From Verrucomicrobiaceae bacterium UBA7681 (GTDB lineage Bacteria > Verrucomicrobiota > Verrucomicrobiia > Verrucomicrobiales > Verrucomicrobiaceae), in assembly GCA_002482965.1 (NCBI GenBank), contig DLGZ01000054.1:126189-142958 (forward strand): DNA of 16,770 bases, in the 5' to 3' direction. The first letter of the stretch is position 1; the number at the start of each line of letters is the position of its first letter. Made by a program: the position numbers and the translations under genes. Under the pieces are notes generated by a model, which was given only the letters and a program-made list of their open reading frames with translations, ran no database searches and was not told the origin of the DNA. Positions 1-6,595 of this stretch are shown here, one piece after another.

Positions 1-609
1 TCCGGCCTCGATGAAATCGGCGAGATCGTGATCACCACCAATCCCGACGGCACCTACTCGCTCTGCCACATCGCAGATCGCGGCAAAGCCGACCTCCAAG
101 TCCACCACGAAGCGCATGAGGCCCTCTTCATCGCCCGCAACGATGCCAGCGGCACCTTCCGCCCGCTCCACTCCGCCCCCACCCTGAATCGCGGCTGGCG
201 GCTCGATCTCACCGACCTCGACGAACTGCGCCTCGCCCTCGATTTCTTCTACCCCGCCGCCATCGGCATGGCGCGTGCATTGGAGCAGGAAAAACTCACC
301 GCCGTCCCGCTGCGCGATCTCCTCGGCCGCCAGACCGGCATGTACCGCTTCGTCAACACCATCACCGATGATCAGGCCCACGCGCTCATCGGCAAGACCT
401 GCGCGAATACGAAGTGCCTCCGCCGCATCCTCTGGCCCCTCACCGCCACCCAGCCCATGGCCGGAGCCGCCGCCGCCAAAACGCAGCCCAATCACGCCCC
501 CAACGCCATGCCCCTGCTCTGCATTGAAGCCTGCACGCACGTGGTGTCAGCAGCGCGCAAAGTGGCACGGGAGAATCATGAGGCGAATGCGGCGAAGAGT
601 GCTGTTTGA
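1..609 (+). CDS. C-terminal part of a four-cysteine, DR2241-like putative iron-sulfur protein (5' truncated by the window)
   Basis: The frame is open from the first base of the window, so the GTG at 28 is probably internal and the true start lies outside. About 202 residues are visible. The C-terminal third has two cysteine pairs: TCANTKC followed by LRRILWP, and later LLCIEAC. This spacing and the CLRxILW context resemble, from memory, the C-terminal 4Fe-4S domain of DR2241-type proteins, which carry CbiX-like chelatase domains further upstream. If so it could act in tetrapyrrole metal insertion or sensing, which would suit the cobA-hemD gene 3 kb away, but the chelatase part is not in the window. 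The segment before the cysteines (residues about 50-130) shows no motif I recognise. Family assignment is moderate to low confidence; that the reading frame is a real gene is likely. Confidence 0.5.
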   Translation, partial: SGLDEIGEIVITTNPDGTYSLCHIADRGKADLQVHHEAHEALFIARNDASGTFRPLHSAPTLNRGWRLDLTDLDELRLALDFFYPAAIGMARALEQEKLTAVPLRDLLGRQTGMYRFVNTITDDQAHALIGKTCANTKCLRRILWPLTATQPMAGAAAAKTQPNHAPNAMPLLCIEACTHVVSAARKVARENHEANAAKSAV

Positions 610-635
610 GCACGCCACATCCCCGCACCATTGAC

Positions 636-1013
636 TCAGAAATCTTCCGCCTTGTGCACCGCGACGCCATAGTACGCACAAACTTTGGCGGCGGTGTCAA
701 AGCTGATGACCGAAGTGACACAGGCGAATGTCTTGAACTTGATCAGCGTGCAGATCAGTCGGTACGGCTTCACCTGCAGCAGGTGGGCCAGAGCCCCCAC
801 CGTCACCAGGCCTGAGATCGTGATGCAGACAGGCCGGGCGGACTCCGAAGCAGACCCGGAAGCATGCGCTTTCAGCACAGAGCCACCGCTCGCAGCCTGC
901 TCCTGCAGACGGATCACGTCATTCAGATCCTGGCAGCCCTCCGGCAGCAGGTAGCGCGGCTTTTCGGCATCTGAAAGCGTCAGGTCTTCGTCCACAGTCC
1001 ATTCATAGCTCAT
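636..1013 (-). CDS. Free-standing IF-2 N-terminal (IF2_N) domain protein
   Basis: This 125-residue protein ends in a stretch (about 66-120) that matches the IF2_N fold used at the N-terminus of translation initiation factor IF-2. It has a VTVGALAHLLQVKPYRL helix pair, then a short Phe/Ala-Val hinge, then ISFDTAAKVCAYYGV, the usual 'D-x-x-T-A-x-x-[IV]-[AC]-x-x-[YF]-G' ending. The other IF-2 domains (GTPase G domain, II, III, C-terminal) are absent, so it cannot be an initiation factor. The first 60 residues are acidic, then Ser/Ala/Gly-rich, and look like a flexible leader. The ATG at 1013 is preceded by a purine-rich GGAAAAAGAA that could be a ribosome binding site. It converges on the upstream gene (26 bp apart) and diverges from the DUF1015 gene. 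IF2_N domains are thought to bind RNA or the ribosome; a role here is inference. Confidence 0.7.
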   Translation of the reverse strand: MSYEWTVDEDLTLSDAEKPRYLLPEGCQDLNDVIRLQEQAASGGSVLKAHASGSASESARPVCITISGLVTVGALAHLLQVKPYRLICTLIKFKTFACVTSVISFDTAAKVCAYYGVAVHKAEDF

Positions 1014-1102
1014 TTAGGTTCTTTTTCCAGCCCCTTGAGACACGGCCCCTGTTTGACTTCCATTGTTTGGAATCCCGAACCAATTCCACCCAAGAGTGTG
1101 GA

Positions 1103-1131
1103 TTGACAACCGCCCCCCCGCGCTCTATCCC
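1103..1131 (+). promoter_or_regulatory. Candidate promoter of the DUF1015 gene, leaderless geometry
   Basis: A perfect TTGACA at 1103-1108 is followed, after a 17-bp spacer, by TATCCC at 1126-1131. The expected transcription start falls on or within a base or two of the ATG at 1137, so the mRNA would have no leader. The absence of any Shine-Dalgarno sequence before 1137 fits this. The -10 matches the consensus only in its first three bases, so the call rests mainly on the -35 and the spacing. Confidence 0.35.
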
Positions 1132-1136
1132 GCCCC

Positions 1137-2372
1137 ATGCGCATCCGCTCATTCAAAGGTCTCGTCCCCACCCAGAAAAACGCCCCCGAAGTCGCCGCCG
1201 TCCCTTATGACGTGGTGAACCGTGAGGAAGCCGCCGCCCTTGCCAAGGACAAGCCCTTCAGCCTGCTCCACGTGGACCGCGCCGAGATCGACCTCGATGC
1301 AGAAATCGACCCCTATTCCGCCCCCGTTTACGCCAAGGCCCGCGAGAACTTCGACCGCCTGCAAAAAGACGGCATCCTGGTGCGCGAAGGCAAGCCCTGC
1401 ATGTACCTCTACCGCCAGGTCATCGCCGGCCACAGCCAGACCGGCCTCGTCACTGTCTGCCACACCGAGGACTACGAGAAGGACATCATCAAGAAGCACG
1501 AGAAGACCCGTCAGGACAAAGAGGACGACCGCACCAATCTCGTCGATTCCCTCAATGCCAACACCGGCCCCATCTTCCTCACCTACCGCCAGCGTCCCAG
1601 CATCAGCGCTCTCATTGAGAGTTTCATGCAGACCGAGAAGCCCATCAACGACTTCACCGCCCCCGATGGCGTGCGCCATCAGCTCTGGCGCCTCTCCCTG
1701 GGCCTCTGCGTTTCTTTGACCGGCCTGTTCGAGAGCCAGGTCCCTTGCGCTTACGTGGCAGACGGCCATCACCGCGCGGCCAGCGCCTTCCGCGTCAGCA
1801 AGCTACGCCGCGAGGCCAACCCGAACCACACCGGCGAGGAAAACTACAACTGGTTCCTCAGCGTCCTCTTCCCCGGCAACGAACTCAAAATCCTGCCCTA
1901 CAACCGCGCCGTCAAAGACCTCAACTGCAATGACCGCGAGGAGTTCATCAAGAAGGTCGGCGAGATCTTCACCCTCAAGCCCACCACGCTCAAGTCCCCC
2001 ACCAAGCCCGGCCAGTGCTGCATGTACCTCAAGGACCAATGGTATGAGCTCACCTGGGAGGCCGCCAAGGACGCCAGCCCCATCGACCAGCTCGACGTCA
2101 GCATCCTGCAGGACCGCCTGCTCAAGCCCCTCCTCGGCATCGACGACCCGCGCACCAGCAAGCGCATCGACTTCATCGGCGGCATCCGCGGTCCCGCTGA
2201 GCTGGAAAAACTGGTGAACGCCAAGGAACACACCGTCGCCTTCTCCATGTACCCCACCACCGTCGAGCAGCTCATGGCCATCTCCGACGTCGGCCAGATC
2301 ATGCCCCCCAAGAGCACTTGGTTTGAGCCCAAGCTCCGCAGCGGCCTCTTCGTCCACACGCTGGAAGGCTGA
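1137..2372 (+). CDS. DUF1015 family protein
   Basis: The 411-residue product has the usual length and hallmarks of the DUF1015 family. The N-terminus runs IRSFKGLVP, then VAAVPYDVVNREEA at about residues 20-33. The family signature ADGHHR is at 208-213, and RIDFIGG at 343-349. No signal peptide or membrane segment is visible, so it is cytosolic. The biochemical function of DUF1015 proteins is not settled to my knowledge; genes of this family often lie near serine biosynthesis genes in other genomes, but none is seen here. The start at 1137 places the conserved IRSFKGL block at the very N-terminus as expected. The gene is followed by convergent tilS, with a 72-bp gap holding an inverted repeat. 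Confidence 0.88.
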   Translation: MRIRSFKGLVPTQKNAPEVAAVPYDVVNREEAAALAKDKPFSLLHVDRAEIDLDAEIDPYSAPVYAKARENFDRLQKDGILVREGKPCMYLYRQVIAGHSQTGLVTVCHTEDYEKDIIKKHEKTRQDKEDDRTNLVDSLNANTGPIFLTYRQRPSISALIESFMQTEKPINDFTAPDGVRHQLWRLSLGLCVSLTGLFESQVPCAYVADGHHRAASAFRVSKLRREANPNHTGEENYNWFLSVLFPGNELKILPYNRAVKDLNCNDREEFIKKVGEIFTLKPTTLKSPTKPGQCCMYLKDQWYELTWEAAKDASPIDQLDVSILQDRLLKPLLGIDDPRTSKRIDFIGGIRGPAELEKLVNAKEHTVAFSMYPTTVEQLMAISDVGQIMPPKSTWFEPKLRSGLFVHTLEG

Positions 2373-2391
2373 GGTCTGACAAAGTAGTTAA

Positions 2392-2453
2392 GAACTTTAG
2401 TTCGCTCTGGATGGCCGGGAATTCACCCCAGAATCCGGAACGAGCTAAAGCTC
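2392..2453. repeat. Imperfect inverted repeat between convergent DUF1015 and tilS genes
   Basis: The arms at 2392-2404 (GAACTTTAGTTCG) and 2441-2453 (CGAGCTAAAGCTC) match in 11 of 13 positions as an inverted repeat. The two mismatches would be G-U pairs in the minus-strand transcript. Each arm is also a small palindrome of its own (GAAC-TTTA-GTTC, GAGC-TAAA-GCTC). The right arm overlaps the tilS stop codon. There is no T-run, so it is either a weak bidirectional terminator or a dispersed intergenic repeat. Confidence 0.4.
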
Positions 2454-3464
2454 TGGAGTACTTTTACCCTGCTCCACCCACATCCGCTTCGCCTTCCGAC
2501 GCAGGTGCCTGTCTCCCGGCAGATTGATCTTCGCCGCGCCATCAGGTGCCAGCATGCCCATCGCCGCCTCAATGACATCATGCTCGATGCCCGGCAGCTC
2601 CCATGCCTCACGCAGCCAGATTGCGAACACGCGTGACGACACCGCTGGGTGCAGCGCCAGCAACTCCGGCGTGACCAGCAGTGAACGATCCTCCTTCAAT
2701 CTTCCCTCCGCCGTCAGAAACGCCAGCGCCTGCCGCTGCAGTGCGTCATCGTCCTGCTCCGCCAGTGAGCCCAGCCGCAGTACCTGCGGCACCACATCAC
2801 GGTCAAAAATATCATTCAGCAGCGGCAGCGCCTCATGCCGCAGCCGGTTGCGGCGGTGCTTCGGCGAGGTGTTGCTCGAATCCTCCCGAAACTTGAAGCG
2901 CTTCGATTTGAGAAATTTGTCGATCTGGCTGCGCCGCACATGCAGCATCGGACGCACCAAATGCAGGCCCGTATCCAGCCGCTGCACGGCATGCATGCCC
3001 GCCACTCCGGCCACCCCTGTCCCACGGCAAAGATTCGCAAAAATCGTCTCCGCCTGATCCTCTGCATGATGCGCCAGCATCACCACCCAGACATCATACT
3101 TCTCCGCCATGCGCAGCAGAAACGCATGCCGCGCCTCACGCGCCGCCGTCTCAGTCGAAATCTTGCCTTTTTCCGCCAGCGCCGCCACATCCTCCGTCTC
3201 GATCTCGCATTTCAGCGCCAGCTTCTTCGCCAGACGCCGCACAAAGGCCGCATCGTCGATCGATTCCTTGCCGCGCAGGCCATGGTTCAAATGGCAGAGA
3301 ATGAGCTGGGTGAACCCCGCCTCCCGCAGCAGGTGCAGCAGTGCCACCGAGTCCCTCCCGCCAGAGATCGCCAAAAGCACAGGTTCAGACGGATCGCAGG
3401 CAGCAGGCAGATTTAAGAGGATGGCAGGCACGGTTGGCATCCTTAACGATTTAACCTCGCCCAT
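2445..3464 (-). CDS. tilS: tRNA(Ile)-lysidine synthase TilS
   Basis: TilS attaches lysine to C34 of the tRNA-Ile with a CAU anticodon using ATP, turning it from an AUG reader to an AUA reader; it is cytosolic and essential. The PP-loop ATPase signature SGGRDS is at residues 34-39, followed by HLNHGLRG (58-65), ETAAREARHAF (about 105-115), LAHHAEDQAET (130-140), CRGTG (146-150) and the DSSN...HRRNRLRHE block around 195-213. At 339 residues it is shorter than the roughly 430 of E. coli TilS and close to compact versions, so the C-terminal TilS_C domain is reduced or absent. Translation may start at 3464 or at the second Met (3440). It diverges from cobA-hemD with a gap of about 76 bp that must carry both promoters; no convincing -35/-10 pair was found. 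Confidence 0.95.
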   Translation of the reverse strand: MGEVKSLRMPTVPAILLNLPAACDPSEPVLLAISGGRDSVALLHLLREAGFTQLILCHLNHGLRGKESIDDAAFVRRLAKKLALKCEIETEDVAALAEKGKISTETAAREARHAFLLRMAEKYDVWVVMLAHHAEDQAETIFANLCRGTGVAGVAGMHAVQRLDTGLHLVRPMLHVRRSQIDKFLKSKRFKFREDSSNTSPKHRRNRLRHEALPLLNDIFDRDVVPQVLRLGSLAEQDDDALQRQALAFLTAEGRLKEDRSLLVTPELLALHPAVSSRVFAIWLREAWELPGIEHDVIEAAMGMLAPDGAAKINLPGDRHLRRKAKRMWVEQGKSTPEL

Positions 3465-3540
3465 CGATCAGTAAAAGTGAAACGTCATCCATCCTTGCGA
3501 TATGCCACGGTTTCGACACCTTGTATGCCCCCTTCCTACC

Positions 3541-5067
3541 ATGGCCATCAAGAAAACCACCCCTGGCATCTGTTATCTCGTCGGCGCCGGACCCGGCGAT
3601 CCCGGACTCCTCACGCTCAAGGGAAAGGAATGCATCGAGGCCGCTGACGTGCTCGTGTACGACTACCTCTGCAACCCCGAGCACCTCCGCTACGCCAAAG
3701 ACGGCGCAGCAAGCATCTACGTCGGCAAGAAGGCAGGCGACCACACGCTCTCGCAGGATGAAATCAACAAACTCATCGTCAAGCTCACCACCGAAGGCAA
3801 GACCGTTACGCGCCTGAAGGGCGGAGATCCCGTGCTCTTTGGCCGTGGTGCCGAGGAAGCTGCCGAGCTCTACGAAGCCGGCGTGAAGTTTGAAATCGTC
3901 CCCGGCATCACTTCCGCCATCGCCGGGCCTGCTTACGCGGGCATCCCCGTCACACATCGCTCGCACGCCTCCCAGCTCACCATCTTCACCGGCCACGAAG
4001 ACCCGACGAAGCCCGACACCTCGCTCAATTACGAAAAGATCGCGCAAGCAGACGGCACCAAGGTTTTCCTCATGGGCGTGGAGCGCATCGAGGAAATCAC
4101 CCGCGAATTCCTCAAGCACGGCGCCAAGCCAGAAACCCCCGTCGCCCTCGTCCGCTGGGCCACGCACAGCCACCAGCAGACCCTCGTCGGAACGCTGAGC
4201 GACATCGCCGCCAAGGTGAAGGCCGCAGGTTTCAAAGCTCCCGCCGTTGCCATCGTCGGTGACGTCGTCACCGAACGTCCGAAGCTGAACTGGTTTGAAG
4301 ACCGCCCGCTCTTTGGCAAAAGGATCGTCGTCACCCGCACCCGCGCGCAGGCCAGCGTGCTGAGCAAGCAGCTCGGCGTGCTCGGTGCGAATGTCATCGA
4401 GATGCCCACCATCCGCATCGCGCCAGTGGAGGATCAGATGTCCTTCGGTGAACTCGTGCAGGACTGCCACACCTACGACTGGATCATCTTCACCAGCCCG
4501 AACGGCGTGGACGCCTTCTTCACCATGTTCGACAAACTCTACAACGACGCCCGCAGCATCGGCGGCGTCCGCATCGCATGCATCGGACCTGGCACCGCAG
4601 AAAAGGTGAAGGCCCGCCACCTCGCCGTGGATCTCATGCCCGACAAAAAGCACTACGTCGCCGAAGGTCTCGTCAAAGCCTTCAAGGACCACCAGGACAT
4701 GGACAACGTGAAGGTGCTCTGGGTCCGCGCACAGGAAGCACGCGAAGTCATCGCCAACGAACTCAGCGGCATGGGGGCCATCGTCGATGAATGCGAAGCC
4801 TACCGCACCATCGCCGAGACCGAGGACAACCTCGAAGCCCTCGCCCGCCTCAAAGAAGAAGGCGCCGACATGATCACCTTCACCAGCGCCTCCACCGTCG
4901 AGCACTTCCTCAATCTCAAAGTCGCCCTGCCCGAAGGCATCAAGATCGCCAGCATCGGCCCCGTCACCAGCGCCGCCATCAAAGCCCGTGGACTCAAGGT
5001 CGATGTCGAAGCCAAGGAAAACAGCATTCCCGGCCTCGTCGCAGCTATTGAGAAGTTTTGGAAGTAG
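3541..5067 (+). CDS. cobA-hemD: Fused uroporphyrinogen-III C-methyltransferase / uroporphyrinogen-III synthase (CobA-HemD)
   Basis: The N-terminal half (about 10-250) is SUMT. It has YLVGAGPGDPGLLTLKG (12-28), DYLCNPEHL (41-49), VTRLKGGDPVLFGRG (89-103), VPGITSAIAGPAYAGIPVTHR (120-140), LMGVERIEEI (177-186) and VALVRWAT. It methylates uroporphyrinogen III with SAM to precorrin-2, the entry to siroheme and cobalamin. The C-terminal half (about 257-508) is HemD, with GKRIVVTRTRAQ, IIFTSPNGVDAFF, ITFTSASTVEHF and KIASIGPVTSAA; it cyclises hydroxymethylbilane. The start at 3541 is preferred over the in-frame ATG at 3502 because SUMT proteins begin only a few residues before the YLVGAGPGD motif. 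The last 32 codons recur twice downstream as isolated fragments. The HNH gene converges with its stop 18 bp away. Confidence 0.95.
   Translation: MAIKKTTPGICYLVGAGPGDPGLLTLKGKECIEAADVLVYDYLCNPEHLRYAKDGAASIYVGKKAGDHTLSQDEINKLIVKLTTEGKTVTRLKGGDPVLFGRGAEEAAELYEAGVKFEIVPGITSAIAGPAYAGIPVTHRSHASQLTIFTGHEDPTKPDTSLNYEKIAQADGTKVFLMGVERIEEITREFLKHGAKPETPVALVRWATHSHQQTLVGTLSDIAAKVKAAGFKAPAVAIVGDVVTERPKLNWFEDRPLFGKRIVVTRTRAQASVLSKQLGVLGANVIEMPTIRIAPVEDQMSFGELVQDCHTYDWIIFTSPNGVDAFFTMFDKLYNDARSIGGVRIACIGPGTAEKVKARHLAVDLMPDKKHYVAEGLVKAFKDHQDMDNVKVLWVRAQEAREVIANELSGMGAIVDECEAYRTIAETEDNLEALARLKEEGADMITFTSASTVEHFLNLKVALPEGIKIASIGPVTSAAIKARGLKVDVEAKENSIPGLVAAIEKFWK
4971..5067 (+). repeat. hemD 3'-end repeat, copy 1 (functional gene end)
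   Basis: This is the last 97 bp of cobA-hemD including TAG. Copy 2 (5789-5885) matches it at 89 of 97 positions without gaps, and copy 3 (7574-7648) matches its last 75 bp at 69 positions. It is the only copy joined to a complete gene. Sequence after the stop codon is different in all three copies. Confidence 0.93.
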
Positions 5068-5085
5068 GACGGATTTTCGGCAATT

Positions 5086-5505
5086 TCACAGGTGGCCGGG
5101 CGGCGGATGTCTCCGCAGCTTTTTTTCGAACGTGCGAATGATCTGATGCTCGTCGCTGTTCAGATTCAAAGCCTCGATTGTAGCCCTGCCAATAGCCGTT
5201 ATGCCGTTCAAGCGGAATCCCATCCAGCGAAAATGATGATTCCAGGAATGCTCACGGGGATGAAACAGTCGCGTAGAGCGCCCGCTGTGGGGATCACGGG
5301 CATTCTGCCGCGCTCCTTTCCGCAATGAGCAGTGGATGCAGGCCAGCGCAAGATTCTCCATGTTGGACATGCCTCCTGCCACTTGCGGTATTACATGATC
5401 GACATGAAACGTGGCCGCCTGACCAATTTGCGACAATCCGCAGTATTCACAGCGATGCTTTGCCCTGCGGGCCACACGCTTGCGCAGGCTGACAGGGATG
5501 GACAT
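5086..5505 (-). CDS. HNH endonuclease family protein
   Basis: The 139-residue product is a stand-alone HNH nuclease-type protein. Zinc-ligand cysteines come as CEYC (19-22) and CIHC (56-59). The catalytic core is HVDHVIP (34-40) with the general-base His at 37, followed by GG and the NLALAC strand with Asn51. The rest (about 65-139) has the DPHSG...LFHPREHSWNHHF and GITAIGRATIEALNLN blocks that this subfamily usually carries. The start at 5505 lies 4 bp after the stop of the preceding small gene, so the two are co-transcribed and probably translationally coupled. Whether it acts on phage, plasmid or chromosomal DNA cannot be told. It sits in the first cargo block behind cobA-hemD, bounded by the duplicated gene end. 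Confidence 0.88.
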   Translation of the reverse strand: MSIPVSLRKRVARRAKHRCEYCGLSQIGQAATFHVDHVIPQVAGGMSNMENLALACIHCSLRKGARQNARDPHSGRSTRLFHPREHSWNHHFRWMGFRLNGITAIGRATIEALNLNSDEHQIIRTFEKKLRRHPPPGHL

Positions 5506-5509
5506 TCGC

Positions 5510-5731
5510 TCAGTCCTTCAACGCTTTAACCTGAGCACCCAGTTTCAAAATCGACAAGGTCGTGGCCATCTGCACCAACCCCTCGGCCTCCTTTTTCTCA
5601 CCAGTGGTGAGCCTGCCTTTGCGACCTTGCTCACCGAGTAAAAACTGCAGCCGTGCATCCAGCGCCTTGGGAAAACGCAGCTTGGCCAGCTTGGTCGGCA
5701 TCGGCACTGTGAGTTGAACAGTTCGGCTCAT
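5510..5731 (-). CDS. Small protein encoded upstream of the HNH nuclease
   Basis: The 73-residue product is basic and predicted to be largely helical, with FPKALDARLQFLLGEQ, then LTTGEKKEAEGLVQMA and a Leu-rich end TLSILKLGAQVKAL. It has no cysteines, signal peptide or membrane segment. I recall similar small proteins (a 'LxxRLQxLLDRQ...LTxxEKxEAEGLVxLAxxLxxLKLRA' pattern) directly before HNH genes in cyanobacteria, planctomycetes and verrucomicrobia, but they have no assigned function. Gene order (small helical protein first, nuclease second, 4-bp gap) is like toxin-antitoxin or nuclease-immunity pairs, which is only an inference. ATG at 5731 has no obvious Shine-Dalgarno sequence. Confidence 0.75.
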   Translation of the reverse strand: MSRTVQLTVPMPTKLAKLRFPKALDARLQFLLGEQGRKGRLTTGEKKEAEGLVQMATTLSILKLGAQVKALKD

Positions 5732-5740
5732 GATGAGGAC

Positions 5741-5768
5741 ATATTAAAGCATGTGCATCATCTCGCAA
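5741..5768 (-). promoter_or_regulatory. Candidate promoter for the small protein-HNH pair
   Basis: Read on the minus strand, TTGCGA (5768-5763) and TAATAT (5746-5741) are separated by 16 bp. The -10 ends 9 bp before the ATG at 5731, so the leader would be only a few bases. The region is AT-richer than its surroundings and lies directly next to the second hemD-end copy. Confidence 0.35.
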
Positions 5769-5788
5769 TGCTTTCGTGAGTGAGTCGA

Positions 5789-5885
5789 CGCCGCCATCAA
5801 AGCCCGCGGCCTCAAAGTCGATGTCGAAGCCAAAGAAAACACCATCCCCGGCCTCGTCGCTGCGATTGAGAAGTTTTGGAAGTAG
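5789..5885 (+). repeat. hemD 3'-end repeat, copy 2 (orphan fragment)
   Basis: These 97 bp match 4971-5067 at 89 positions with no gap. They could encode the last 31 residues of CobA-HemD, ending EKFWK and the same TAG. Of the eight differences seven are synonymous and one changes Ser to Thr. That pattern shows that both copies were shaped as coding sequence, so this one is the end of another allele or relative's gene and not a recently decayed duplicate. There is no start codon or upstream gene body; it is a remnant. Confidence 0.93.
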
Positions 5886-5920
5886 AGCTGAGAGCCCGGA
5901 TCAAAGCCGTGGCGCAGCTT

Positions 5921-5940
5921 GTCAGAGACTCGTCTCTGAC
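5921..5940. repeat. Perfect palindrome, possible REP-like element or terminator
   Basis: GTCAGAGAC and GTCTCTGAC are perfect 9-bp inverted arms around TC (or 8-bp arms with a CTCG loop). It lies 23 bp beyond the stop codon of the DUF417 gene, so it could end that transcript, but no T-run follows on the minus strand. A dispersed intergenic palindrome is as likely. Confidence 0.6.
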
Positions 5941-5962
5941 ACCATGCTGGCCACGTGGTTTA

Positions 5963-6547
5963 TTACTCATATGCGAGTCCCTTTTTTCGCAGATAAGCTC
6001 GTGCGGAATCCGCCATCACCACCATTCCGGCCCCCAGCATGATGATGTCCTTGATGACCAGACGCCCGCGCCCGCTGAGATAGGGGAAGCCATGCTCGGT
6101 GTCTCCTAGAGCAGGCACCCAGTTCTCGGGCGTCGTGATGAGAAAGCTGAGCGTTGTGAGGGACATGATCACCACCAGAAAGCCACCCAGCGCGGCGATC
6201 TCCGGCCGCCACGGATGAAGGCCGAGCATCAACCCATAGAGGACGATGACCGCACCGAGGCCATAAGCGAAGAGGTAGGTGCGGTTTTCGCGATGCCACT
6301 CCCGATTGGCCGGAACCAGCTGACCTTCGGCGTTCATGTGCCCTTTGTACTCCGGCGCCGGGTATTTGTAAAAGAAGCCCATCAGCGGGCTGTTGGCGAC
6401 GAAGGGCACGATGCCATCCGCCTCATACTTGAACGCCTTCAGCCCCCCGATCCAAAGCAGCACAACCATCAATCCGATCCGCGTAACGATCACACCCAGA
6501 TGTTCGGCCCGTGCTGCAAGCTGGAGAAGTTTGGCAATGGTATTCAT
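5963..6547 (-). CDS. DUF417/YkgB family inner-membrane protein, RclC-like
   Basis: The 194-residue product has about four transmembrane segments (roughly 17-38, 90-107, 112-136 and 163-182). It shows the family blocks GLMVVLLWIGGLKAFKYEADGI near the N-terminus, VANSPLMGF, the LSFLITTPENW loop and GRGRLVIKDIIMLGA near the end. DUF417 includes E. coli YkgB, renamed RclC, a membrane protein of the reactive-chlorine response (197 residues, so the length agrees). The molecular activity of RclC is not established. The gene follows an AraC-family regulator gene on the same strand with a 48-bp gap, which recalls the RclR-controlled rcl genes, though RclA and RclB are not present. Start at 6547 is preceded by CTCAGG, a weak ribosome binding site. 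Confidence 0.85.
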   Translation of the reverse strand: MNTIAKLLQLAARAEHLGVIVTRIGLMVVLLWIGGLKAFKYEADGIVPFVANSPLMGFFYKYPAPEYKGHMNAEGQLVPANREWHRENRTYLFAYGLGAVIVLYGLMLGLHPWRPEIAALGGFLVVIMSLTTLSFLITTPENWVPALGDTEHGFPYLSGRGRLVIKDIIMLGAGMVVMADSARAYLRKKGLAYE

Positions 6548-6595
6548 GCCTGAGGTTTAAGGCCACCACAGGGCCGGCACAATGGACGGAAGGCG

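Noticed and set aside
1069..1087. GGAAT...ATTCC inverted repeat in the IF2_N/DUF1015 intergenic region
   Set aside because: Arms are only 5 bp with a 9-base gap and do not relate to the promoter; could be chance.
3451..4905. 484-residue open frame on the minus strand opposite cobA-hemD
   Set aside because: It is a by-product of GC-rich codons in cobA-hemD; composition is Gly/Val/Asp/Glu-rich without motifs, while the plus strand has clear enzyme motifs.
5789..5885. Copy 2 of the hemD end as a short gene or pseudogene in its own right
   Set aside because: No start codon or gene body precedes it; it is best treated as a recombination scar.
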